DNA from: Nymphaea colorata
Lineage: Eukaryota > Streptophyta > Magnoliopsida > Nymphaeales > Nymphaeaceae
Length of the DNA: 64,000 bases
Direction: 5' to 3'
Assembly (NCBI RefSeq): GCF_008831285.2
Contig: NC_045145.1
Coordinates: forward strand, 12,958,802-13,022,801
The notes beneath the pieces were generated by a model, which saw only the letters and a program-made list of their open reading frames with translations, did no database searches and had not been told where the DNA came from. This document shows positions 33,492 through 43,762 of this stretch, piece by piece (positions within the stretch are counted from its first letter, which is position 1; each line of letters begins with the position of its first letter). Made by a program: the position numbers and the translations under genes.

Positions 33492-34311
33492 TCAAGGTGT
33501 AAAGAATGGAAAACGCTGTTGTATGTCCTCCGAGTCCTCCCATGAAGCTGGCATCTCCTCCTCGGTGAGCCACTCAATCAGCCACTGGGCGCACCACTTG
33601 CCGTCCACTTTGAGTCGTCGTATTCCTACGTGAAGTAAGGGTTGTATGCCCGTGGGGATCGCTAGGACCGGGGCAGGTCCCACTTCACCTTCGGTCGGTG
33701 GCTTGAGGCATGCCTTTAGTTTGGAAACATGAAAGACTGGGTGTATGGTGCTGCCCGGTGGTAACTGCAGTTCGTAGGCGAGAGTACCAATCCTCTTTAA
33801 AATTTTATAAGGACCCACATACCTCGACAACAGCTTACTTTGTCCTGCCCCTCGCATTCTGACTAGCCGTTGAGGTGGTCGCCTTAGGAAAACCCAATCC
33901 CCCTCTTGGAACTGAAGTACCCGATGACGACGGTTGTATTGAATCACCATGTGATTCCGTGCTGCGGCCAAATGATCCTTTAGCTCCTTAAGAATCACAT
34001 CGCGGCACCGCAGCTGCGTATCAACAAACTCCTCTCGTGCCGAACCCAACTGATATCTGCAGATAGTAGGAGGAGGGCGCCCATAGACAGCCTCATAAGG
34101 GGTGGTGTTCGTGGACGTATGCCAACTGGTATTGTAAGCGAACTCCGCCCATGATAGATAGTTGACCCAGGTTTTGGGACGCTCCCCCACAAAGCATCGC
34201 AAATAAGTCTCAAAACTGCGATTTACTACCTCTGTCTGCCCATCCGTTTGTGGATGATACGTGGTACTCAACTTAAGCGGCGTCCCCTGTAGTTTGAAGT
34301 ACTCCTGCCAA
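33492..34311 (-). pseudogene. gypsy integrase C-terminal part and chromodomain-like tail
   Basis: From about 34271 the frame reads STTYHPQTDGQTEVVNRSFE, which has the catalytic Glu of integrase, then WAEFAYNTSWH and PYEAVYGRPPP. After the GPYKILKRIGTLAYELQLP fold it ends with LIEWLTEEEMPASWED and IQQRFPFF, matching the chromodomain-like end of chromoviruses. It is out of frame with the preceding integrase core because of a single-base loss near 34312. Confidence 0.9.
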
Positions 34312-34588
34312 AAGCACTAAGGAAAACCGAGTCACGGTCACTTACAATGGAGCGTGGCATACCGTGAAGCTTCCCCACTTGCTCCTGAAAGGTTTGCGTT
34401 ACTGTTTTGGCTGAAAAAGGGTGTGCAAGTTCTATGAAGTGGGCATATTTGGAGAGCCTGCCTACCACCACCAAAATAACAGACTTTCCTCTAGAGCGGG
34501 GTAATCCATCGATGAAGTCCATGGATATATGTTCCCAAATTTGCTTAGGAATAGGAAGTGGCTGTAAGAAGCCAGTGGGTCGTGTGGT
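34268..34588 (-). pseudogene. gypsy integrase core
   Basis: Carries MDFIDGLPRSRG with the first catalytic Asp and SIVSDRDSVFLSAF with the second. The frame then shifts, giving a false ending. A TAG codon at about 34588, just upstream, separates it from the zinc-binding domain where a Glu codon would be expected. Confidence 0.9.
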
Positions 34589-35503
34589 CTAATACTTATT
34601 GCGTTGACATACATCACATTGTCGCACATAGTCCCGCACGGCGCGCTTCATCCCCGGCCAGAAAAACGCCGCCCTTAAACGCCAATAAGTCCCTTCTACT
34701 CCTTCATGACCTGCACTCTTCGAGTCATGATAATGTAAAATTAAAATACCTGGCAGAGCTGTCTCGGTTGGGATAAATACCTGGCTACGGAAGTAGAGGT
34801 AAGGGGGGCGCCACTCATATCCATACCGTCTCATAGGATTATGTAGCAGATCGGTTCGAATTCTTTGCATTGACGCTGTTGATTGGTGGGCATGTTGGAT
34901 GTCTGTCCAAATGTTGCACTGAATGACTGATAGGGTCCAGAGGCCGTGCCCGTCCTGCATTTGTTGAGAGAGACCGTCTGCGGCCGGGTTTTCTTTCCCG
35001 CTGCGATGGCGAATCTCAAAATCGAAGTTGAACAACTTCATCACCCAACGCTGCACTGCCGGCACCAATGTTTTCTGCTGTAGATAGTAACGTAGACTGT
35101 GATGGTCCGTGAGCACCATAAATTTATTACCCAAAGGGTAATGCCGCCATCTAAGAACCACCAATACCATAGCAATGAGCTCGCGCTCATAGGCGGATTT
35201 GCTGCTGAACGTGGGTCCCATGGCGCGACTGAAAAATGCTATTGGGTGTCGATCTTGACTCAAAAATGCACCCACTCCTAAGTCGGATGCATCTGTCTCT
35301 ACTTCAAATTGCCTAGTGAAGTCGGGCATGCGTAGGACAGGTGCTGACGTGATGGCCTCTTTGAGTTTGGCAAATGCTTCCCCGGCTTGGTCGGACCATT
35401 GGAACTGATCCCTTTTGGTGAGGCGTGTCAAGGGAGCTGTGATATTGCCAAAGTTGCGCACAAACTTACGGTAGTACCCTACCAGTCCAAGGAACCCACG
35501 CAA
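34589..35503 (-). pseudogene. gypsy RT connection, RNase H and integrase zinc domain
   Basis: Begins MRGFLGLVGYYRKFV, the RT thumb, then RNase H with FEVETDASDLGVGAFLSQ, AYERELIAMV and LTDHHSLRYY. The integrase HHCC zinc-binding region is HYHDSKSAGHEG...CDVCQRNKY. It stops at TAG (34588). The N-terminal side is out of frame with the RT by one base near 35512. Confidence 0.92.
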
Positions 35504-36707
35504 TTCTCTGACCGATTGAGGAACGGCTCAGTTGCGCACTGCCAATCACATGGCCGAGGTAGGTGACTTCTTTCAGCCCGAATGAGCACTTAGAAAGTTT
35601 GGCGTGAAGGGAATGTTGTCGCAGGGTAGAGAGCACCACCCGCAGATGATTTAAATGTGTCTCTGCATCTGCACTAAAGACAAGGATGTCATCAAAGAAG
35701 ACCAGTACGAACCTGTGCAGGTGCGGTCGGAAGATGTCGTTCATGAGGGACTGGACCGTCGCAGGAGCATTCGTGAGACTGAAAGGCATTACCTGAAACT
35801 CATAATGTCCATCCGGGGTTAAAAATGCTGTTTTAGGGACATCTTGTGGTGCGACCCGTATCTGATGATACTCGGTGCGAAGATCCAATTTCGAAAACAG
35901 GGCTGCACCCCTAAGCGCGTCGAGAAGGTCCTCCACAATAGGTATGGGATAACGATCCTTTACCGTTATGGCATTCAAGGCACGGTAATCTACACAGAAC
36001 CGCCAGTTGCCATCTTTTTTGCGAACAAGAAGGGCGGGAGACGCAAAAGGGCCTAGACTAGGCTGGATGATTCCCTGTGTCAACATTTCTTGCACCAATC
36101 GAGTTAGGGCTTCACGTTGGGTCGGGTTATACCTGTATGGTCTCCTCTTCACTGCTTCGGCCCCTGGTTGAAGCTCTATGTGGTGGTCATATGTGCACTG
36201 AGGAGGTAACCTCTGAGGGACATCAAATACATCTGAAAACTCCTCCAGCAGGGCAGGTAGTCGCGCATCCGTAGCGGTCGGGCCTGGCCTCTCTTCCTCC
36301 ATGGTGCTGGTCATGAGTAGCACGTATGAAGCGGCTGCCCCACGTAACATCTTGGATGTGACGGTCTCTTGGACTGGTTGTCTTGGCATAGCCGATAGGG
36401 TTAGGCGTTTCCCATCCGGTTGGGTAAAGTGCATTTTCATGTTAACGAAGTCCCACACCACTTCGCCCAGCCCCTTCAACCAATGGATGCCTAGGACTAG
36501 GTCCGCTCCAGCCATGGCCAATGTATACAACTGTACCGAGAACCCATGGCCCTGTATCTCCAGTTTCTCATCGGTGCACTGTCCTTGACATTTTAGGGTA
36601 CTTTTATCTCCCACCACCACATCAAACACGAGCTGATGGTCGATTGTACACCCCAAAGCTCTAGCGGATTTCTCACAAATGAAGTTATGCGTGGATCCGG
36701 TGTCCAC
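35466..36707 (-). pseudogene. gypsy protease and reverse transcriptase
   Basis: Starts at the aspartic protease motif DTGSTHNFI (residues 2-10 of the open part) and continues to the RT: KRRPYRYNP near 188-196, KKDGNWRFCVDYRALN near 230-245 and the catalytic FFDD at 337-340. Some normally conserved residues are changed (MPFSLTNAPATVQ where F-G-L and F-Q are usual), consistent with decay. The last about 20 residues after GHVIGSAQLSRSS are out of frame. Confidence 0.93.
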
Positions 36708-36846
36708 TAATACGCTGACCTTTCAACCTCTGAGCCGGCCCTCCACACGCATCAACTGTGGTACTTCGTGACCCGATAGGGCATGGAGGGATATTTCAGG
36801 TGATTGAGCGATATCTCCTTCCTCTTGTTCCCGTTCTCCAATAGTC

Positions 36847-37998
36847 TCAGACGGAGCCGTCATCCCCTTCTTCCTCCACTAGGTACATGTAAAATCGTCG
36901 ACAGGCGTGACCCGGCATCCATGGTTTATCACAGTCGAACCAAATATTTTGACGCCGCTTTTCGCGTATCTGTTCCAGAGTAAGGCAGCGAATAATAGGG
37001 CGGTTTGCTGGTTTCCCTATGTTCGCCCGACCTGGTGGTGCTTCCGAACTCATCGGAGTTGCTCCTTGAGGACGAAACACGGCTGCCCCTCGCTCGAGGC
37101 TCTGATATTGCTGCTGCTTCTCCTCCACCATACGGGCTATCGCAAAACAGTCGTGCAAATTGAGGGGTCGCATGCCTTGCACCTCAATACGGATCTCCTC
37201 TTTGAGTCCCCCAACAAAGGTACTGATCAGAGCTTCTATTGGCCATCCCCGAACCATATTGCTAAGTTCTTCGAAACGCTCCTGGTAGTCTTCAATCGAC
37301 CCCGTCTGACATATTTTGGAGAGTTTCTGGTTGTAATCCACATAAGCTGAAGGTCCGAAACGCGCTGCCATGGTTGAGATCAAGGTCCTCCAGTCTGGCC
37401 GTTCGTGTTGATCAATCAGCTATCGGTACCAACGAATGACTTTCCCTTCGAAGTTCATGGCAGCATGAGCCACCTTCATCGTCTCCAAGATTCCGTGGCA
37501 CTCGAAGAACTGCTCGACTTTAAATATCGAGCTATGTAAATCGTCTCCGCTGAATCGGGGAAAGTCGATCTTAGCGTGCTTGAAGTGCGCTGGTTTAGTG
37601 CCTCCATAAAAGCCAGTAGATGAGGTCGGAAAGAATCCCGTAGGGGCGTCTGTTCGACTGTTGCTGCGGCCGGGAAGTGCTCCATTGTTAGTGTCGTCGG
37701 TAACAGAGTTGAACATAACGGTGGTCAGCACGTTGGTAGCGGGCACGGTCGATCCGAAAGAACCAAATGCGACGCCTGCACTGATCGGAGGCTGAGGTAG
37801 GGTCGCGATGGCTGGCTGAAACAGGGGTACGGTGCTGATCGGCGGCATACGTTGATCCTGCCCGGGCATACCTATGTTGGGCGTGTGGAGAGAGCCTGGC
37901 GTCATGAGTGTCGGCGAGCTGGTGAGGACCGCATGTGCTGGTATGTGGGTCGCTGAGCAGAGCGCTGCCAATGGTGGGGGCTTGTTGGAGCAGATCAC
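36847..37998 (-). pseudogene. gypsy gag, main part, with one internal stop
   Basis: Contains the retrotransposon gag fold: KIDFPRFSGDDLHS, KVEQFFECHGI, AMNFEGKVIRWYR, then a TAG (about 37419), then RFGPSAYVDYNQKL and EELSNMVRGWP. The nucleocapsid-like end (IWFDCDKPWMPGHACRRF) has lost the first Cys of the usual CxxC knuckle. The stop divides gag into two open parts in the same frame. Confidence 0.88.
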
Positions 37999-38215
37999 AA
38001 AACCCTGCTGCTATGGCGGTGTGGAGACGGGCCTCAGCCTCGGCTTGCACTCGTTCCATGGTCTGCAGCTTGCGGTTCACTTCGATGATCGTTTCCTCCG
38101 TCCAGGCGCGATGCGCTTCTACCGCTGCCAAGGCGGCATTGTTGAAAACGGGTGCGTCTTGGTCGTCTGACACCGGTGGTGGCGGCAGCGCGTTCAAACC
38201 TGGCTCTGATACCAT
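37950..38215 (-). pseudogene. gypsy gag N-terminus, starting in the PBS
   Basis: The start codon lies in the PBS itself (ATGGTATCAGAGCC gives MVSEP). The frame encodes a Pro/Ala-rich start followed by a helical segment (EETIIEVNRKLQTMERVQAE) and is out of frame with the main gag part after about 37970. Gag starts that overlap the PBS are common in chromoviruses. Confidence 0.8.
38202..38214 (-). other. primer-binding site (tRNA-Met) of the gypsy element
   Basis: GGCTCTGATACCA on the plus strand is the exact complement of TGGTATCAGAGCC, which pairs with the initiator Met tRNA. It lies two bases inside the 5' LTR. Confidence 0.92.
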
Positions 38216-38216
38216 T

Positions 38217-38455
38217 TGTTAGCCGCCGGCTAACAAGGGCGTGTGAGAGGAACGAGAAAAGAGAAGAGAAACTAGAGATAGAAGGCAATCCCAAAAGCAT
38301 GCTTAATTAGGGCAAATCCCAACTTAAGTACAAGTAATCACGGGTCCGGACTGGATGGACTCTTACTGAAATCAGATCCAAACTGAAACGTCAAATACTA
38401 AACATAACAGAACTAAACTTCTAATGCCCAACAGATCCCTATATGGATCATAACA
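38217..38455 (-). repeat. 5' LTR of the gypsy element
   Basis: Same sequence as 33224-33460 with about eight substitutions and two extra bases (GGGCAAATCCC versus GGGCATCCC). Followed by the TSD GGGAA. Confidence 0.95.
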
Positions 38456-40072
38456 GGGAAGTATCTCTCCTGGGTAAGAAGTTCCAAACCCCGACCTTGA
38501 ACCAGTCAATTCATGAAGTATTATATTTGACATGGTGTCATGTATCATAGCCACAGTCAGAAAAAAATGCTTATTCTTGCAAGAATAAATTATCTGCTTC
38601 AACCTACTGCAGAATTCAGCTTCATAGAGGCTGTTCAATTTGATTTGCAAAATCAGGCAAATGAAGACTTGGACTCCATGCATAGCTGGCTGGAGTACAT
38701 AGACATGATTCGAATTTGTGACCTTGAAAAAATTTAAATCCAATTCATGCTAAAGAAGAGTATTCCAACAGTAGTTATTTAGCTGAGACTGTCCAAGTAC
38801 TATGGGGCTATTACATCCAGTGTCACGGATAGTGTTCTAAGTTTTATCTGCAAAGTTTAGTAATTTTTTAAAATTTTGTTTTTCTCCAAAAAAAAGGAGA
38901 TTAAAAAAATATATAAAAAATAATAGAAGATTTTTCAAATTATGGGTTTCTAATTTTGTTATAAAAAGTGTTGGAAATCATTCCTACTAGTTTCTTAAAT
39001 TTCAGAGGTGGAGGGAAAGAGGGAGAGGAAGTGAGAGAGAAATATGTATGCATGGAAGCTTCCTGTTAAGATATATATATGCCTGTGTGTGTGCGTGTGT
39101 GCGTGTCATTTATATATGATTTTTTTGTAAATATTTTTTTTTCCTTTTTGTAATTTTTTTTTCTTTTTTTATTATCGTCATGTGCAGCACAAGTGCAGCA
39201 ATTTGTAGCTAGTTTTCTAGCCGTTGGACCCTCCATCAGCTATATTCTTTTGGTTACTTAAAGCCTACTTGTGTCCTTTTGTAAGAAATGCTTCTTGGAA
39301 GCAGTTTACCTTCGTTTTATACAGTTTTCTTCGTTCTGTTTTGTGTTCTTCTACTTCTGACCTTAGAATCAATAGTTTATTCCTATGTTCTTGTTTTTGA
39401 ATTCAAGTTTTAACTCTCTCTCTCTCTCTTCAGTCTTCCCCCAACAAATCTGATGGATTGGGAGATGAAGGGTCACAAAAGAAAGCGAGAGAGTTACCGC
39501 ATACTTGTTTTTCTAAAAGGAAAAGCCATCATGGTATTATCTCAATAAAAAATATTTTCAGGGCTCGGGGTTTTCTTTCTATTTTTTGGTTTTTTGCAAT
39601 ATTATTACTATGTTCTGAGTATATTTGATGTCTGTGACAATTGTTAGATCAAGCAATATTCTCCAACATCCAGGAAATATAAGAGGAAAAATGTGCACAG
39701 CCTAGTCCAGACATTCATTTCCTATGGATGGTTTGGCCCCTAGCTGGTGACGTCGACAAATCTGATACGTGAATGAATGTTTTTGATGCCTGATTTTCCT
39801 AAAGGTGTACATCTGCTGGAGCGAAAAAAAATGCTTCAAATGTGACTCAAAGAAAATAAAAATTCTAAAATATCATAAACAGAATGATTTAGCAAAATTG
39901 GCAGCCCTTTCATCTGAATAACTGATTTTGCCGGGGCTGTGATCGCTGGTTCTAAAGCAGCATTTATTTCTTTACAGAATGCTAAAAAATTATCATCGTT
40001 TCACAATGTGAAACTGTAGTTGAAGAAGAGAGTTATCATAATTGCTAATATACAAACATGTTTCTTTTATAG
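38456..40072. other. intergenic or intronic DNA right of the gypsy element
   Basis: Begins with the TSD copy. A 65-residue frame at 38540-38737 (EAVQFDLQNQANEDLDS) has no recognised domain. An exon-like stretch follows CTCTTCAG at 39434 (SPNKSDGLGDEGSQKKAREL) but I cannot assign it. A CT microsatellite lies at 39413-39430. The TG/GC microsatellite near 39085-39107 is short. Confidence 0.4.
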
Positions 40073-40161
40073 CCTTCTTCAAGCTGGTATAAGTGGATTT
40101 TCATCAATTTTCCCTGATTACCAAGAGAGGGTCACTGGCCATGAAGCTGCTCATTTTTTAG
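40073..40161 (+). CDS. FtsH-like (M41-like) chloroplast protein, exon with HEXXH
   Basis: After the acceptor TTTATAG, the 89-nt exon reads LLQAGISGFSSIFPDYQERV followed by GHEAAHFL and ends at a GTAAAT donor. HEAAH is an HEXXH zinc-binding motif of M41 metalloprotease relatives. The sequence resembles plant FtsH-like stress-regulated proteins without an AAA domain. The next exon (42946) joins in correct phase: the trailing G plus TT makes Val, giving HFL-V-AYLLG. The upstream and downstream exons are not found in the window, so this may be a gene fragment or part of a gene whose other exons are missing. Confidence 0.6.
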
Positions 40162-42945
40162 GTAAATCTTGCTTAATTTGGTACTTGTTCAATTAAATTC
40201 TTAAATCTTGTGATTGTAAGTTTTTTTATGCATAATGGTTTCATGGAAATGGTTATGACAGTTTTTTTGGTTCCCTATTGCCAGTTCCCAGCATGCAAGT
40301 TGAGGCAAAATGATAGCAAAAAAAATGACTAATTGCTTAGTAAATCATAAAAATTATGCTATGGTGTTGATGTTGTCTATATAGGTATTGGAGATGAACT
40401 GTTTTAAAAGACAATACCAGTAAGGCCATGTCATATATAGGGAATTTGCTTATTTTCTATTTTTATAATTAAAAGTAAATAAAAACAATTTAGACAAATT
40501 ATGACATCGAAAATTAAGAATGATAGCAAGATCCGTGTTTCCCTGTTATGCTTTGGTGAGCAGCTGGCACAATGTGTATCAGGGCCAATACACATAGATA
40601 CTGATATTGTTGGTCCACATAGACACATAGCACCAGAAACAGGCAAAAGAACTGGATTTTTTACTGTGCTAAGGAGTTTGTATGCTTGGCATCAATGAGT
40701 AGGACTCTAACCTCCCTATCTAACTGGCAACTTGTCTCCTGGAATCTACAGGTGGATGGACCAGCATCACAGAGAAGCAATGTCAGAATTTGCTTTTCTA
40801 TAAGTCTGAATCTTGGAATAGCACAGGAGGGTAGATCTGATAATAAGATGGAAATAACATCATTGTTAGGCTATACTTAAAGAGAACTGTGCTCTTGTTA
40901 TGTGAAGCTTTTTCTATTCTCTCAAAGAAAGACAGATTCAGAAACAAATAAACTCCCCCTGCATGCTCCTCCTTTTCCTATACTTATCTGGGAAGTACAT
41001 AAAGGCCCTATGGTGTTATAGCCCATTAGGTTTGCCAAAGATATTCAAAATTCTGAAGACTATGATGACAACATCAACATCTTGTCTTGGAACTTGACCC
41101 TTGGTAAAAGAAATATCCTTAAATTTGAAGGGTATAATAAGGATTTTTATTATTTTATTTAATAAGCTGTAATAAGGAGGACCTCCATATAATTTTTCAT
41201 TAATCTTTGTTTAAATAGATATTGGGTGTAATGAATTTCTTTTTTTTCGTTTCCTCAAATCTATTTCCACAAAGATGTTAAGAACAAATTTTGAAGAAGA
41301 ATATCTATCAAATGACTCCAAAAATAACTTAGAATTTAATAGAATTATTCACCAAAGGTCTTATCCATAAACACCTAGCAAAATGGACTATATGAAAGAA
41401 AAGATAAACATATGATTATAACCCAGAAACTCTTCTTATCTCTAGAAGAGTTCCTAAGGATATTTGGGCTGAAGATACTCTCACTTCAGTATGTCTCATC
41501 CATAGAGTGCCATGTGAATCATTATCAAATATAACACTCTTGAAAACTTTTGAAATCACTAAGAATTGTGGGATACAAATGCTATTTACTAAATGACAAA
41601 GGAGACGCAGTTCGAAACTCAAAAAAAATATATGTGTAGTGCTATCAAAACTAATAGATCTATTATCGTTTCAAGAAATATTAGTTTTGTGGAAAATGAA
41701 AGTGGATTTGATGATCTTAAAGTACTTGATCAGAGAGTCGATTGGTCATTTTTTTAAACTTGCTATGTGGCTAGAAGTGAATTTGACGAATTAGTGGTAG
41801 AAAAGGAAGGGACAGGGGATTGTCCCTTGTTTAAAGTCAGATTTTATACCTTGTAAGAAAGTTGAAAATCCTTTTCTTCAACTTCAGCTCTTCTTATTTC
41901 ATAAGGAAAATTTCCTCTCATTATGGTTCAAGTTAAGAAGTTCTAAACACATGATAATTCCACGAATAATTTCTAACACTTTTATCTCGTTGTTTGGTAT
42001 TTTTAATTTTTTCTTGGAGATAATATTTATGGGCCATAACTTTCTGGATGATGGCCCTATAGCTGACAGGTCCCAGGATTGAACTTGGCTCTGATACTAT
42101 ATACTTCGGTAACTAATAATGAACTACATTGCCTTGAAAAAAAACTAAATCCAATAAGCTTCAAAGCTCAAAATTAATATGACAAGTTCAAAAGGACCTA
42201 TTTGCAAACAAACGCTGTCAATGTGCACTATGGAACAACACAGAAATATTCACTATTATTGAAGGCGAGATGGCTGAAAAAAGCCATGGCTTACACAAGT
42301 GGAAAATTCTGTTATTTATATGATAGATGATGGCCAAGTCTTCCATTGTACTAGCCTATGACTAGAGAATTGGCCGTTGGAGCTGGTCAACAGCTAGCTT
42401 GGACAGTCAAGGGCTATCGTTGATAAAAAACTAAAGGAATACAAAATACAGAAAAAGGGAACAAAATACATAAACAGAAAATAGGAACTTGAGGGAAGGA
42501 ACAAAATACATAAACTCGGTGACCGAGCATAATGGGTGAAGGATCCAAAGATATGCAGAACTTGAGGGAGGCTATTAAGATGTGTTATATTGATGTTTCT
42601 GGTGTTATGTTTCAATATAGATCCAGTTGTAAAAAGGTCTTTTTTTGTCTTTTAGTACCCTAATTAGAAAATAATCTCTCTTAAGAGGGAGAAAGGAAGA
42701 GAGACATTAAATCTAAAGCTTTTGCTGCTGCATAACAGAAAGAAAATCCTCCCTTAGTGCCTTCTACTGCTCTTCCAATGTACGCAAGTCAGTTCTGTTT
42801 CGTACAGTGAATTGTTAAAGACTTAAAGTTATACATAATTTTGTCTTCAAGATGCAAACCTAAGTTTAATACAGATGATCAGATTTCTAGATACTTTTAC
42901 TTTTTACATGCACATTTTCAATCTATTCTTACTTTTTTCTTTCAG
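40162..42945 (+). other. 2.8-kb intron between the two FtsH-like exons
   Basis: Starts GTAAATC and ends TTTCTTTCAG, standard plant intron borders. The interior is AT-rich with several short frames (40501-40880, 41409-41640). A piece near 41340-41400 (LFTKGL-like) may be a fragment of a retroelement pol or of other decayed elements, but it is not enough to call. Confidence 0.55.
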
Positions 42946-43075
42946 TTGCGTACTTGCTTGGTCACCCAGTACTTGGCTACTCTTTGGACATTGGTAAAGA
43001 ACATGCGAATCTGATAGATGAAAGGCTGCAGAAATTAATTTACAGTGGTCAGCTTGATGAAAAGGAGCTAGACAG
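42946..43075 (+). CDS. FtsH-like (M41-like) chloroplast protein, following exon
   Basis: Reads (V)AYLLGHPVLGYSLDIGKEH, then NLIDERLQKLIYSGQLDEKE and LDR, ending at a GTAGAAC donor. This continues the conserved region that follows HEXXH in the same family. The two exons together cover about 73 codons with no internal stop. No following exon (which should encode a MAGLAAEG-like motif) is found before the KIN17 gene or in the next 2 kb. The gene is therefore partial in this window. Confidence 0.6.
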
Positions 43076-43762
43076 GTAGAACTTGCACTCGTTACCTTCT
43101 CTCACTTTATTTGGATTTTGTCTTCACTGAAAGACAAGGTAAAAGGTTTCATGCTTTGAGCTGTTTCTCATTCAATTTGCATCAGTTCCTCCAGTCGCTC
43201 TAGAATGTTTACATTGATACCTGGTCCAGTCAGTCCAGCTAGTAAGCCCCCTGATTCTCTATTGGTTCTCTTGGCTCTTCCTTTCTAGGTTTCAGTTTTG
43301 TTTTTTGTTTTTTTTTTTATGGTTCAATCTAATAAAATATCATATGTATAAATGGCTTGGAGCAATTTGATGTATCTATTATTTTCATGGCTATGAGTGT
43401 AGCATTGATTGCTGTACTTACATATTTCAGCTTAGCGCACACGCATGCTGCCAATTAAACATGCATATGTGGCCATAGAATATCACTTTCACCAAAGCTC
43501 CTTGCTTCTTAAGATTTAATTTCCTTCTTTGTCAGTGATAGAATTGTAATCTTGACAGACGGTTTAAGAATCCATGTAAATACATACATATTTCTCTGTG
43601 TACAAGCCTGTGGATGTGAGTGTGTATGTAGGTCCATAATGTCTTTCTTAGTTGGAAGTTCTGATGGCCCAGTGGTTCTTCTGTAACAGAATTTGATCCT
43701 TGGTTCTTTTTGGGTGATAGGTATTTTTCCGCTTTAAGCCATCCTAACACCAGCTATTGGCA
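43076..43762. other. gap between FtsH-like exon and KIN17 start
   Basis: Intron-like start (GTAGAAC), then T-rich DNA. The last about 70 bp before the KIN17 ATG probably are its leader. No TATA box is obvious. Confidence 0.45.

Larger units (their letters stand above)
33224..38455 (-). mobile_element. complete Ty3/gypsy chromovirus, inactivated
   Basis: About 5.2 kb, oriented on the minus strand. It has two LTRs of 237 and 239 bp, each TG...CA. The 5-bp target duplication GGGAA flanks it at 33219-33223 and 38456-38460. A tRNA-Met PBS lies beside the right LTR and a polypurine tract beside the left LTR. Gag, protease, reverse transcriptase, RNase H, integrase and a chromodomain-like C-terminus occur in gypsy order. 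Short LTRs, small size and the chromodomain suggest a Reina-like chromovirus, which is an inference. The coding region has at least two nonsense codons and three frameshifts, so it is non-autonomous now. Confidence 0.96.

Noticed and set aside
41016-41830. Possible retroelement or pararetrovirus fragment in the FtsH-like intron
   Set aside because: Short stretches looked retroelement-like (LFTKGL, VPKDIWAEDTLTS) but no ordered set of motifs or catalytic residues could be found.
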